NCBI GenBank assembly: GCA_002082245.2
Contig: NBTC02000002.1
Coordinates: 2,356,001 to 2,420,000 of the forward strand
DNA length: 64,000 nucleotides
Reading direction: 5' to 3'
Source: Yersinia enterocolitica
GTDB taxonomy: Bacteria > Pseudomonadota > Gammaproteobacteria > Enterobacterales > Enterobacteriaceae
Below are positions 8,881 to 18,127 of the stretch, in pieces. How positions within the stretch are numbered: the stretch's first letter is position 1; each line of letters starts with the position of its first letter. The notes under the pieces were generated by a model, which worked only from the letters and a program-made list of their open reading frames with translations, was not told the origin of the DNA and did no database searches. Position numbers and translations under genes: made by a program.

Positions 8881-10212
8881 TCAAATCTTTGCTGTTGCGA
8901 GATACTTTTTCATCTCTTCGGCAGGTACCATCCCACCGCCGGTAGCCCAAACCAGATGGGTCGCATTCTGCATTTTCTCAGCACTAAAGTGGTTATTACT
9001 TAAATAGTCAGAACACTGATTTACCCGCGCCGCACCCGGCATTCCAGCCAGTGCCGAAGGCTCCAACTGAATACCTTCATCGCGATTTAGCAAGCCGAGC
9101 AGATCGTACATCTCAGCATCACTTAAGGTATAGAAACCGTCCAGTAAATGTTCCATAGCGCGGCCAACAAATCCTGATGCCCGCCCTACCGCCAAACCAT
9201 CTGCGGCGGTGATGTTGTCGATACCAATATCCTGCACGGAGATACCATCATGCCGGCCAGTATAGACACCTAATAGCATGCACGGCGAATGACTCGGTTC
9301 GGCAAAAATGCAGTGCACATGGTCACCAAACGCTAGCTTCAGGCCGAAAGCAACCCCGCCAGGGCCACCACCAACCCCACAAGGCAGATAAACGAACAGC
9401 GGATGGTTTTCATCAACCACAATCTGCTGCTCGGCAAACTGTTTTTTCAGCCGGCTGCCTGCCACCGAGTAGCCCAAAAAGAGTGTTGGCGAGTTCTCAT
9501 CGTCGATAAAGAAGCAATTCGGATCAGATTCTGCCTCTTTGCGCCCTTGTGCCACCGCCACGCCGTAGTCCTGTGCATACTCAACTACATTTACACCGTG
9601 TTCCCGCAGTTTGCGTTTTTTCCATTCACGCGCATCGGCAGACATATGCACGCTGACACTGAACCCCAGCTTGGCACTCATGATGCCAATCGACATCCCC
9701 AGATTACCGGTAGACCCCACCGCAATACTGTACTGGCTGAAAAATTGGCGGAAATCATCTGAGAACAGTTTGCTGTAATCATCGGTTTCGGCCAATAACC
9801 CAGCCTGTAGCGCCAACTTTTCAGCATGGGTTAACACTTCATAAATGCCGCCACGCGCTTTAATCGAACCAGAAATCGGCAGGTGGCTATCTTTTTTTAA
9901 TAGCAGTCGACCGCTAATTTCAACGCCGTATCGCTGTTGCAACGTCTCTTTCATGGTGGGAATCGCCACGATATCAGATTCAATAATACCGTGGGTTTTT
10001 TGTGTTTCAGGGAATGCCTGACACAGATAGGGCGCAAAGCGTTGCAACCGTGCCTCGGCATCCGCCACATCCCACGGCGTTAATCCAACATATGGCAATC
10101 CCTCTGCCAATGTGGTCGATAACGGGTTAAACCAAGTGACCTCCTCTAAATTGATAAGCTTTTTGACCAAAGGAAAGTCGGTAATTAATTTATCAATTTC
10201 AGTGTGTTTCAT
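8881..10212 (-). CDS. dsdA: D-serine dehydratase (D-serine ammonia-lyase)
   Basis: This PLP enzyme converts D-serine to pyruvate and ammonia in the cytoplasm. The 443-residue protein matches E. coli DsdA along its length, including [16 protein letters not shown] with the PLP lysine at residue 118, AVGSTGNLG, and the phosphate-binding loop CGVGGGPGG. The ATG at 10212 ([10 protein letters not shown]) is preferred over the in-frame ATG at 10233 because it aligns with the start of E. coli DsdA and has an AAAGAGA ribosome site; the earlier ATG overlaps the dsdX stop by four bases. It is co-transcribed with dsdX. Confidence 0.93.
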   Translation of the reverse strand: MKHTEIDKLITDFPLVKKLINLEEVTWFNPLSTTLAEGLPYVGLTPWDVADAEARLQRFAPYLCQAFPETQKTHGIIESDIVAIPTMKETLQQRYGVEISGRLLLKKDSHLPISGSIKARGGIYEVLTHAEKLALQAGLLAETDDYSKLFSDDFRQFFSQYSIAVGSTGNLGMSIGIMSAKLGFSVSVHMSADAREWKKRKLREHGVNVVEYAQDYGVAVAQGRKEAESDPNCFFIDDENSPTLFLGYSVAGSRLKKQFAEQQIVVDENHPLFVYLPCGVGGGPGGVAFGLKLAFGDHVHCIFAEPSHSPCMLLGVYTGRHDGISVQDIGIDNITAADGLAVGRASGFVGRAMEHLLDGFYTLSDAEMYDLLGLLNRDEGIQLEPSALAGMPGAARVNQCSDYLSNNHFSAEKMQNATHLVWATGGGMVPAEEMKKYLATAKI

Positions 10213-10229
10213 AGCATGTCTCTTTTCGG

Positions 10230-11567
10230 TCATATAATGTAAGAAAGTAGGAAGGTCGTACCTAATGCGATCACCGAGGCGATGAACGTCGCGGTGGTGT
10301 AATATTTAAAGGTCTCATTAAGGGTGGCACCGCAGTATTGCTTTACCAACCAGAATAGCGAGTCAGTGACGATGGTGAAACCAATGGCACCGGAGCCAAT
10401 CGCTAAGGTGATAATTTCTGGGCTGACATTGGGATACATTGGTAATATCGGTGCCACTATCGCCGTCGCCCCCATCATTGCTACCGTAGCCGAGCCAACC
10501 GCCGCATGCAGAATCAAGGCCACCAACCAGGCCAGTAGAATCGGGTGCATATCCAGATTGGATAAAATCACTGCCAGCGTATCTGCCAAACCACTGGCTT
10601 TTAATATGCCGTTAAAAGCCCCACCGGCACCGATAATCAACAGGATATTAGCAATCGAGGAGAAACCATCTTCGGTTTTAGCCAGCAGCGCACTCATACC
10701 CATATTTTGGCGAATGCCCAGCATGTAGTAGGCCACAAACGCGGCAATAAACATGGCGGTAATGGGGTTACCGATAAACGATAATACTGAATATAACGGA
10801 GTGCCTTTTTCCATATTCAGTTCTGCGGCGGTTTTCGCCAACATCAGAATAATGGGCAGTAATACGGTAAATAGAGTTGCCCCCAGAGAGGGTAATTCAT
10901 CTTCATTGCGCACTTTAATTTCAGAGAACGCTTGCGGTACCGCTTTAAAGGGCAGTCGATTACCCACTAGCCGTAAGAATAACGGCCCACCAATTAATGA
11001 TGCTGACAGCCCAACCACCAGCCCGTAGACAATCACAGTGCCAATGTCAGCCCCTAAGGCATTGGTGACATACATGGCTGCCGGATGCGGTGGTACCACA
11101 CAGTGAACGGCCATTAGCGCCGTACACAACGGGATTGCCAGTTTTAATAGCGAAGTATTGGTCTTTCTTGCGATGGAAAAAGCCAGTGGAATCAATAACA
11201 CCACACCCACTTCAACAAATAGCGTAATGCCACAGATCAACCCAACTAACACCATCGTGACATCAGGTGATAGCCAGCGGCAACGTTGTAAGGTGATACC
11301 GATACGCTCTGCCGCACCCGATATCTCCATCATTTTGCCTAAAATGGTGCCCAGCCCGATCACTGCGGCTAAAAAGCCCAGCGTCCCGCCAATCCCACTT
11401 TCAATGGAATTAACCATCTCAATCGGATTCATGCCCATTAATAGCCCGACATAAAAACTGGCTAATAATAGCGCCAGAAAAGGATGTATTTTCAGTTTTA
11501 CAATGGTGAAGATGATAATAATGATACTTGATAATAACGTACCCACTACCCATATTTGTGAGTCCAT
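10230..11567 (-). CDS. dsdX: D-serine permease
   Basis: This 445-residue inner-membrane D-serine/H+ symporter of the gluconate permease (GntP) family supplies substrate to DsdA. It matches E. coli DsdX in long stretches such as [20 protein letters not shown] near residues 60-80 and [15 protein letters not shown] near 365, with about twelve hydrophobic segments. The ATG at 11567 (MDSQIWVVG) equals the E. coli start and has TGAGG six bases upstream. It is divergent from dsdC; the 229-base intergenic space should hold the dsdX promoter and DsdC binding sites, though I could not pick out the sites with confidence. Confidence 0.93.
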   Translation of the reverse strand: MDSQIWVVGTLLSSIIIIIFTIVKLKIHPFLALLLASFYVGLLMGMNPIEMVNSIESGIGGTLGFLAAVIGLGTILGKMMEISGAAERIGITLQRCRWLSPDVTMVLVGLICGITLFVEVGVVLLIPLAFSIARKTNTSLLKLAIPLCTALMAVHCVVPPHPAAMYVTNALGADIGTVIVYGLVVGLSASLIGGPLFLRLVGNRLPFKAVPQAFSEIKVRNEDELPSLGATLFTVLLPIILMLAKTAAELNMEKGTPLYSVLSFIGNPITAMFIAAFVAYYMLGIRQNMGMSALLAKTEDGFSSIANILLIIGAGGAFNGILKASGLADTLAVILSNLDMHPILLAWLVALILHAAVGSATVAMMGATAIVAPILPMYPNVSPEIITLAIGSGAIGFTIVTDSLFWLVKQYCGATLNETFKYYTTATFIASVIALGTTFLLSYII

Positions 11568-11796
11568 AGCCAACCTCATCTAATAATAAGTTCTATCACT
11601 ATTGAATAAGAATTAGCCGGGGCTGACAAATGATGAAAATCCAGCTTAAGATGAGCTAGATTGACCCAAATAGGTAATATCAGTCAAAGTTTTATGATTT
11701 ATTCAGGTTTGCATCACATTAGATAACCCTAAATATCTGCTCCAGCAATAAATACGATATGCTATTGAGTCAAAAATGATTATCTGAGCCGCCGCC

Positions 11797-12737
11797 ATGT
11801 ACCCGGAAAAAAGCTATATCACCCGTAATAAGCTGCTTAATGGTTATCAGCTATCCAAACTCTATACCTTTGAAATTGCCGCGCGGCACAGCTCATTTGC
11901 GCTGACGGCTGATGAGTTATCCATCAGCCCCAGTGCCGTTAGCCACCGGATCAATAGTTTGGAAGAGGAGTTGGGGTTCAAACTGTTCCAGCGTTTTCAT
12001 CGTAAAGTGGAACTCACCAGCGAGGGGAACGCGTCTTTTGGGTACTTAAATCGTCGCTGGAGTACCTGAATCAGGAAATTTTGGAGATAAAAAATCAGGA
12101 GTTGTCCGGTACATTAACCGTCTATTCCCGGCCATCCATCGCCCAATGTTGGCTGGTACCAAAATTGGCGGACTTTGCCCATCGCTATCCGGCCATTAGC
12201 CTGAATATTCTGACCGGCAATGAGAATGTTAACTTTCAGGGCGGCGGCATTGATTTAGCGATTTATTTCGATGATAAAACGCCGGAGAAACTGTCATATC
12301 AGCACCTGATGGATGAATCGATGGTCCCCGTATGCAGCCCGGAATATGCGGAAAAACATCAGTTACACGGCAATCTGATCAATCTGCGGCAGTGCACCTT
12401 ACTGCACGATCGGCAAGCCTGGAGCTATGATTCCGATCGCAGTGAGTGGAATAGCTGGAGTCAGCAAATCGGTTTTGATCTTGATCCCACCCAGCGCAGC
12501 ATGGGGTTTGATCGCTCCGATTTGGCGATTATCGCAGCCATAAATCATGTTGGGGTGGCGATGGGCCGTAAAAAGCTGGTCAATAAACGGTTGGAAAACC
12601 AAGAGTTGATTATGCCGTTCCCCGACATGGAAGTCAGATGTGAACAACGCTATTACATTTCAACATTATCCGACCGGCAATGGCCGAAGATTAACGCCTT
12701 TATTCAGTGGCTTAAGAAGATGGCTGATGAGTCCTGA
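11797..12737 (+). pseudogene. dsdC: dsdC, LysR-type activator of dsdXA, disrupted by a frameshift
   Basis: DsdC is the D-serine-responsive LysR activator of dsdXA. The first 77 codons encode a normal helix-turn-helix (ALTADELSISPSAVSHRINSLEEEL), but the frame then goes wrong after LTSEG and stops at 12069. The rest of the protein (KSSLEYLNQEILEIKNQELSG and the whole effector domain to 12737) continues in the next frame. Inserting one base after GGGAA at about 12028-12029 restores GKRVFWVLKSS, which matches E. coli DsdC (GKRVYWALKSS). The damage is therefore a single-base deletion, or a sequencing error. The remaining coding sequence is intact, which points to a recent event. The ATG at 12081 is internal and not a separate gene. 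Confidence 0.88.
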
Positions 12738-12741
12738 GGCG

Positions 12742-12767
12742 CAGGCGCTCCCTCGCAGAAGCGCCTG
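12742..12767. terminator. Hairpin between convergent dsdC and ABC-transporter operon
   Basis: CAGGCGCT (12742-12749) pairs perfectly with AGCGCCTG (12760-12767) in the 36-base gap between two convergent units. No T-run follows, so termination is plausible by position only. Confidence 0.4.
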
Positions 12768-12773
12768 ACGCGA

Positions 12774-13565
12774 TTACGACATCTCGGCAGCTTTTTGCGC
12801 CAAATCACGGCTATAGTGGCGGCTGGCATCTACCAGCATATGGGTATAAGCGGTTTTTTCGCAATCAGTGGTCAAATCCTCAGTGTTCAGTGTTTCCAGA
12901 ATCCGGCCATGTTGCATCACCGCAACCCGATGGCAAAGGTGAGCAATGACCCCCAGATCATGAGTCACCATCAGATAGGTTAGTTTCTCCCGCTGTTGCA
13001 ACTCAGCCAGCAGATTTAGGATCTCTGCCTGCACCGACACATCCAGAGCCGAGGTCGGTTCATCCAGCAGCAATACCCGCGGCTCAAGAATCAATGCCCG
13101 CGCAATGGCGACGCGCTGGCGCTGCCCACCCGAGAGCTGATGGGGATAGCGCTGGCGAAACTGCCGGTTGAGGCCCACTTTATCTAAAATAGTGTCGATC
13201 CGTTGGTCGCGATCACCAATGCCATGGATAATCAGTGGCTCAGACAAAATGTATTCGATGGTATGACGCGGGTGCAGCGAACCATAGGGATCCTGAAACA
13301 CCATCTGAACATGGCGGCAGCGCTCACGCTCAATCCGGTGTGCCAAGGGGATCTGATTCAAGGTTAGCTGACCGCTCCAATGGTTAAACAGCCCCGCCAG
13401 GCATTTCAGCACTGTGGTTTTACCCGAACCGGACTCCCCAACCAAGCCAAAAATCTCACCGTTATTCACCGTCAGATTAACATCAAACAACACCTGATTC
13501 TGCTGGCTGCCTTCGCCAAAAATAAGGTTAAGGTTATTGATTTCAATCATCGCATTTGCAGACAT
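12774..13565 (-). CDS. Oligopeptide/dipeptide-type ABC importer, ATP-binding subunit (DppF/OppF-like)
   Basis: This 263-residue cytoplasmic ATPase energises the importer encoded upstream. Walker A is GESGSGKTT, the signature [15 protein letters not shown], and Walker [12 protein letters not shown], with H-loop VTHD; the FQDPYGSLHPR Q-loop region is typical of the F-type subunits of peptide importers. The ATG at 13565 is chosen because AAGGAG stands six bases before it; an ATG at 13583 lacks a ribosome site. It is the last gene of the five-part transporter operon. The substrate cannot be read from the sequence. Confidence 0.85.
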   Translation of the reverse strand: MSANAMIEINNLNLIFGEGSQQNQVLFDVNLTVNNGEIFGLVGESGSGKTTVLKCLAGLFNHWSGQLTLNQIPLAHRIERERCRHVQMVFQDPYGSLHPRHTIEYILSEPLIIHGIGDRDQRIDTILDKVGLNRQFRQRYPHQLSGGQRQRVAIARALILEPRVLLLDEPTSALDVSVQAEILNLLAELQQREKLTYLMVTHDLGVIAHLCHRVAVMQHGRILETLNTEDLTTDCEKTAYTHMLVDASRHYSRDLAQKAAEMS

Positions 13566-13575
13566 AACAGGCTCC

Positions 13576-14451
13576 TTAACCATTCATCCAGGCCGGATCA
13601 CGCACCATAACCGGCAAGCGATCACGGCGGTTACCGATATCCGGTAATGCATTTAGCAAACCACGGGTATAGGGGTGTTGCGCCTGATCAAGGTCACAGG
13701 CCGCGATCGACTCCACGACCCTACCGGCATACATCACCAGCACCCGATCGCAGAAACTGCGCACCAGATTGATATCATGACTAATAAAGATCAGCCCCAA
13801 GCCACGCTCTTGCACCAAATCATCCAGCATCGCCAATACCTGCAAACGCACCGAGACATCCAGTGCCGAGGTTGGCTCATCGGCGATCACCATTTCCGGC
13901 CCGGTTATCAGCATCATCGCTATCATGATGCGCTGCCCCTGCCCGCCGGATACCTCGTGTGGATAGAGGTGATACACCCTTTGTGGCTGACGGATACGCA
14001 CCACATCAAACATCGCCAATACGCGCTCGCGCGCTTCCTGTCGCGAGACTTTATGGTGCGCCAGATAGGCCTCTGCCACCTGATCACCCACGCACACCAC
14101 CGGATTGAGCGAGTATTTTGGATCCTGCATAATCATCGACATACGCTTACCGCGCACTTCACGCATATGGGCTTCACTGGCCTTCAGCAAATCCACTTCG
14201 GCAAAGCGCAACCTATTGGCGTGGATCTGTGCACTGGCCGGATGCAGCTTGAGCAGCGCCCGCCCAACCGTAGATTTACCCGAGCCGGACTCACCGACAA
14301 TCGCCAGTTTCTCCTTACCAAGGGAAAACGAAACACCACGCACCGCGTCGGTCACCTGTTTGCCATTGACGAAGCTAACCCGCAGGTCATCCACTTCCAG
14401 CAAAGGCACTGATTTATTCTGTTCTGGGGTCAAGAATGTCACGTAGGCCAT
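13576..14451 (-). CDS. Oligopeptide/dipeptide-type ABC importer, ATP-binding subunit (DppD/OppD-like)
   Basis: This second ATPase pairs with the DppF-like subunit. Walker A is GESGSGKST, Walker [13 protein letters not shown], and MIMQDPKYSLNP is the Q-loop region. The ABC signature is a variant, VSGGQGQRIMIAMML, where MRQR is more usual in this subunit. The ATG at 14451 has AGGAG directly abutting it, so the GTG at 14442 (nine bases after AGGAG) may be the true start. The gene overlaps the upstream permease by 38 bases, or 29 with the GTG start. Confidence 0.83.
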   Translation of the reverse strand: MAYVTFLTPEQNKSVPLLEVDDLRVSFVNGKQVTDAVRGVSFSLGKEKLAIVGESGSGKSTVGRALLKLHPASAQIHANRLRFAEVDLLKASEAHMREVRGKRMSMIMQDPKYSLNPVVCVGDQVAEAYLAHHKVSRQEARERVLAMFDVVRIRQPQRVYHLYPHEVSGGQGQRIMIAMMLITGPEMVIADEPTSALDVSVRLQVLAMLDDLVQERGLGLIFISHDINLVRSFCDRVLVMYAGRVVESIAACDLDQAQHPYTRGLLNALPDIGNRRDRLPVMVRDPAWMNG

Positions 14452-15322
14452 CTCCTAGGAAGTTGAATGCCAGGCTGTTCAGCAGAATCGCCAGACCAGG
14501 AATTGTCACCAGCCACCAACACTCCATCATGTAACGGCGGCCACTGGAGATCATCGCTCCCCACTCAGGGTCCGGTGGCTGAGCCCCCAAACCAAGGAAG
14601 CCCAGACCAGCAGCAGTCAGAATGATACCGGCCATATTCATGGTGATACGGATGATTACCGACGGCAGGCACAGCGGCACAATGTGACGCAGCAAGATCC
14701 GCAGTGGCGACGCGCCCTGCAATTTCACCGCAGAAACAAAGTCCGCATTACGCAAAGAGAGGGTTTCCGCCCTTGCCAGACGGGCAATCGGCGGCCATGC
14801 CGTCAGGGTAATAGCAATAACCACATGCTCCAGACCGGGGCCTAATGCCGCGACAAAAGCCAGCGCCAACACCAGGCTCGGGAATGAGATAAAAATATCG
14901 GTAATACGCATCAGGATACTGTCGACTTTACCGCCGAAGTAACCCGCTACCACCCCCAATAACAGGCCGATTGGTCCCACAGTCACTGACACCAGCGCCA
15001 CGATATACAGCGTGGTACGGGCACCATAAATCAACCGGCTGTACTGATCACGGCCAAACTCATCGGTGCCAAACCAATGTTGGCTACCGGGTGCCTGTAG
15101 TGAGTTATTGAGATCTTGCGCCAATGGATCATGGGTCGCCAGCCATGGAGCCAAGAATGCCACCACTAACAGCAAACCGATGATAGCGACACCAATAGCC
15201 GTCAGCGGGTTACCCATTAACAAACGGAAGAAATTAACTACCCGCCGTAGCCCGCGCTTCCATCCCTGAGGTTTCATCTCAGGGCGCGCTACGACATTAT
15301 CGGGTTCGGAGGAAAGCATCAT
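14414..15322 (-). CDS. Oligopeptide/dipeptide-type ABC importer, permease (DppC/OppC-like)
   Basis: This 302-residue inner-membrane permease has a hydrophobic segment near residues 42-62, the periplasmic HWFGTDEFGRDQYSRLIYGART element typical of DppC/OppC, and then five further membrane segments. The cytoplasmic EAA-like loop is FVSAVKLQGASPLRILLRHIVP near 200, which docks to the ATPases. Its ATG overlaps the stop of the DppB-like gene in ATGA, showing translational coupling. Confidence 0.87.
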   Translation of the reverse strand: MMLSSEPDNVVARPEMKPQGWKRGLRRVVNFFRLLMGNPLTAIGVAIIGLLLVVAFLAPWLATHDPLAQDLNNSLQAPGSQHWFGTDEFGRDQYSRLIYGARTTLYIVALVSVTVGPIGLLLGVVAGYFGGKVDSILMRITDIFISFPSLVLALAFVAALGPGLEHVVIAITLTAWPPIARLARAETLSLRNADFVSAVKLQGASPLRILLRHIVPLCLPSVIIRITMNMAGIILTAAGLGFLGLGAQPPDPEWGAMISSGRRYMMECWWLVTIPGLAILLNSLAFNFLGDGLRDILDPRTE

Positions 15323-16359
15323 TGATTCGTCCTCGGGTCGAAGATCTGATACAGCATGTCAGACAGTAAATTCAGTGAAACAAAGATCAGCCCCACCAGT
15401 AATACACAGCCCATCACCGCATTCATGTCACCCAATAACAGACTGCCCGTCAGATAAGAGCCAAAACCGGGCCATGAAAAGACGGTTTCGATCAAGACTG
15501 CGCCTTCCAGTAATGAGCCGTAGGCCAGTGCCACCACGGTCAGCAATTGCACCAGAATATTGCGGAATGCATGGCCCCACAGCACCTGAAACTCCGACAA
15601 TCCTTTCACTTTGGCGGTAATAATGTATTCCTGTGACAACTGCGCCAGCATAAAACTGCGGGTCATACGGCTGATATAGGCCAGCGAGTGGAAACCGAGA
15701 ATGGTAGCGGGCAGCACCAGATGGTTTACCGCGCTGCGAAACACCTCCCACTCCCCTGCCAGCGCCGAATCAATCAACAATAAGCCAGTGCGGCGATCAA
15801 CTAAACCGTCGTAGGCCATATCTACCCGACCTGCCCCCCCCACCCAGTTTAGCCAGGCGTAGAACACCAACAGGCCCATCATGCCCACCCAGAAAATCGG
15901 AGTTGAGTAACCCGCCAGACTAATAAACCGCACCACATAGTCGGCAAACTTGCCGCGACGTGCTGCCGCCATGACCCCCAACGGGATACCGAGACCAGCC
16001 CCGACCAGAATCGCCATGGTTGCCAGCTCAATGGTGGCTGGGAAGACCCGGATAATGTCATCCACTACCGGACGGCCGGTGAGTAAGGCATTGCCCAGAT
16101 CACCGTGGATCAGTGAGTTAAAATAGATAAAGAACTGTGACCATAGCGGCTTATCCAGCCCCAGTTGCAGGTAGACCTGCTGATAGGTACTTTGATCCGC
16201 ATCCTGACCTACAATCGCCAGTACCGGATCAATCGGCATCACCCGACCAATAATAAAAGTAAGAATCAATAAACCGAATAAGGTTACGGCCACCTGCAAA
16301 AAGCGCTTCGATAAACGCCGCACGATCCCGTGCGGAGCCATCCAATCTGAAACATTCAT
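15319..16359 (-). CDS. Oligopeptide/dipeptide-type ABC importer, permease (DppB/OppB-like)
   Basis: This 346-residue inner-membrane permease is the partner of the DppC-like subunit. Family features are FIIGRVMPIDPV after the first membrane segment, LGLDKPLWSQFFIY, and the EAA loop YIITAKVKGLSEFQVLWGHAFRN. The ATG at 16359 (MNVSDWMAPHG) is preceded by GGGGGAG five bases upstream, so the in-frame upstream start at 16440 is rejected. It follows the binding-protein gene by 25 bases. Confidence 0.87.
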   Translation of the reverse strand: MNVSDWMAPHGIVRRLSKRFLQVAVTLFGLLILTFIIGRVMPIDPVLAIVGQDADQSTYQQVYLQLGLDKPLWSQFFIYFNSLIHGDLGNALLTGRPVVDDIIRVFPATIELATMAILVGAGLGIPLGVMAAARRGKFADYVVRFISLAGYSTPIFWVGMMGLLVFYAWLNWVGGAGRVDMAYDGLVDRRTGLLLIDSALAGEWEVFRSAVNHLVLPATILGFHSLAYISRMTRSFMLAQLSQEYIITAKVKGLSEFQVLWGHAFRNILVQLLTVVALAYGSLLEGAVLIETVFSWPGFGSYLTGSLLLGDMNAVMGCVLLVGLIFVSLNLLSDMLYQIFDPRTNQ

Positions 16360-16384
16360 GCTATCTCCCCCAACATGCAGCGGT

Positions 16385-17995
16385 TTAACGCTGCTTATAC
16401 ACCTGTAACAGGCGGGTTGTGGTCGACGGATGTGGTACATAATCCATCACGTCTTTACGCACGACGACCGAATCAACCATTTGGGAAATCGGCAAAATGG
16501 CTGGGAATAGCGCGTCATAACGCTGCTGAACTTCAATGTACATCTGCTTCTGTTTAGCCGGATCTTTCTCGATTAACGCGTTGTCGATCAGCGAGTTGAG
16601 TTGTTGATCATAGAATGAAGTGCGCCAACCCTGGAAGTTGGTCAGTTTGGCGGCATCGCTGTTATCGGGGTTATAAGCAATGGAACGCAGGCTGGAGTGC
16701 GGGTGCGGATCGACACCACCACCACCACGACCCACCAGCATATCGAACTGACGATCACGCATTGCGCCATACACCTGATTACCGGTGCCCGTCAGAATTT
16801 TGGCCTGAATCCCTGCCTGTGCCAGTGTCGATTGAACCGAGGTGGCGACATTAATAAACGGCGGATCAGACAATACCCGCAGGGTGGTGGTGAAACCGTC
16901 GGGATAGCCGGCTTCCGCTAACAATGCTTTAGCTTTAGCCACATCCAACTTGTAGCCGGGATCCGGTAGCGTGACATCCATACCCTTCTGGATTGGCCGC
17001 TGATGGAAGATGCCATAACCTGGCATAATCGTTTTATTAATACCATCATAATCAACAAGATAGCGCACAGCTTCTCGTACTTTAGGGTTAGCGAAATGCG
17101 GCTCTTTCAGGCTCATCGCGACATAATAAATAGTGCCACGCTGGACCTCATCAACCTGGATTTGCGGGTTACTTTTCAGCGCATTGATATCCGGTACCGA
17201 CATCCCACTGGCGATATCGATATCGCCTTTTTCAATCATTAAGCGCAGCGCCTGCGACTCAGTCATGTGGCGGAATATCACCCGCTTCATTTTGGCGTCA
17301 CCTTGCCAGTAATTATCTACCCGGCTGATACGTAACACATCTTTTGCCTGCCAAACATCCAGTTTGAATGGGCCAGAACCCGCTTCATTGGTGGTTAGCC
17401 AGCCATTACCCCAGTCACCGTTTTTCTCATGCTGCATGACGGTGGCGCGATCAAGAATCGACCCACTGCCTAAGGTACCTAATGAATAAATTACCAGCTT
17501 GGGATCGGTGGGTTTCGGTAACTCAATTTCTACCGTCAGTGGATCTTTGGCGCGGATCAATTGCTCCACGTTATCGGCGGTAAAACCGTAGGATTTCCAG
17601 GTGGTGGCCTGTGCCAGATTCAGATGCATCAAGCGGTTCATCGACCAGGCAAAATCTGCCGCCGTCACGGGATTGCCGGAGTGAAACTTCATACCCTCAC
17701 GCAACGTAAAGGTGATCAACTTGCCGTCGTCACTGATTTTCCACTCGGTGGCAGCACCGGGCAGCACCTTACTGGGAGTGTGTGGATCCAGTTCCACCAA
17801 AGAGTCGTACAGGTTAACAATGATAGCGACAGCATCATTGCCGGTCATGGCTGCCGGATCGAGCGACAGCAGGTTATTCATATTCATGCCAACAATCAGT
17901 TGGTCATCAGGTGTTTTAGCGACACTGACGCCGGTCGACGTCAGGGTGATCAGTAGGGTAAAGAGGAGTGTTCTTACTATTATTATCGCGTTCAT
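16385..17995 (-). CDS. Oligopeptide/dipeptide-type periplasmic binding protein (SBP family 5)
   Basis: This 536-residue periplasmic receptor captures substrate for the ABC importer. An N-terminal signal peptide (ATG at 17995, hydrophobic core of about 20 residues, likely cut after SVA) precedes the family-5 fold: DPAAMTGNDAVAIIVNLYDSL and ATEWKISDDGKLITFTLREGMKFHSG. The ATG at 17995 has GGAG seven bases upstream. The 116-base gap to the enolase-superfamily gene upstream holds an ERIC element, yet the strand and spacing still suit one operon. The ligand is unknown; it could be a peptide, opine or sugar-acid conjugate. Confidence 0.85.
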   Translation of the reverse strand: MNAIIIVRTLLFTLLITLTSTGVSVAKTPDDQLIVGMNMNNLLSLDPAAMTGNDAVAIIVNLYDSLVELDPHTPSKVLPGAATEWKISDDGKLITFTLREGMKFHSGNPVTAADFAWSMNRLMHLNLAQATTWKSYGFTADNVEQLIRAKDPLTVEIELPKPTDPKLVIYSLGTLGSGSILDRATVMQHEKNGDWGNGWLTTNEAGSGPFKLDVWQAKDVLRISRVDNYWQGDAKMKRVIFRHMTESQALRLMIEKGDIDIASGMSVPDINALKSNPQIQVDEVQRGTIYYVAMSLKEPHFANPKVREAVRYLVDYDGINKTIMPGYGIFHQRPIQKGMDVTLPDPGYKLDVAKAKALLAEAGYPDGFTTTLRVLSDPPFINVATSVQSTLAQAGIQAKILTGTGNQVYGAMRDRQFDMLVGRGGGGVDPHPHSSLRSIAYNPDNSDAAKLTNFQGWRTSFYDQQLNSLIDNALIEKDPAKQKQMYIEVQQRYDALFPAILPISQMVDSVVVRKDVMDYVPHPSTTTRLLQVYKQR

Positions 17996-18058
17996 GGACC
18001 ATCTCCGGTAAGAAAAGGCTAGATCTGAATGCTTGTTTTTATAGGTCGATACAATAGA

Positions 18059-18127
18059 GTTATCCCCAAAGTGATTGGAGTCGCAGGTAGGCAGTTCGCA
18101 CCGCCGCGGCTTCAAGCACTAAGGGTA
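18059..18127. repeat. Short ERIC-type element overlapping the end of the enolase-superfamily gene
   Basis: A degenerate palindrome of about 69 bases runs from TTATCCCCAAAG to CTTCAAGCACTAAGGGTAT. Its terminal sequences match the ends of the other ERIC copies in this window (ataccc...cttcaag). The central ERIC segment is missing. It supplies the last few codons and the stop of the enolase-superfamily gene. Confidence 0.7.

Noticed and set aside
12081..12737. Second dsdC frame as an independent short regulator
   Set aside because: It lacks a helix-turn-helix, its ATG is internal to the DsdC alignment, and a one-base correction joins it to the upstream frame.
13675..14412. Plus-strand 245-codon frame opposite the ABC ATPase
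   Set aside because: His/Gln-rich antisense shadow of a clearly coding minus-strand ATPase gene.
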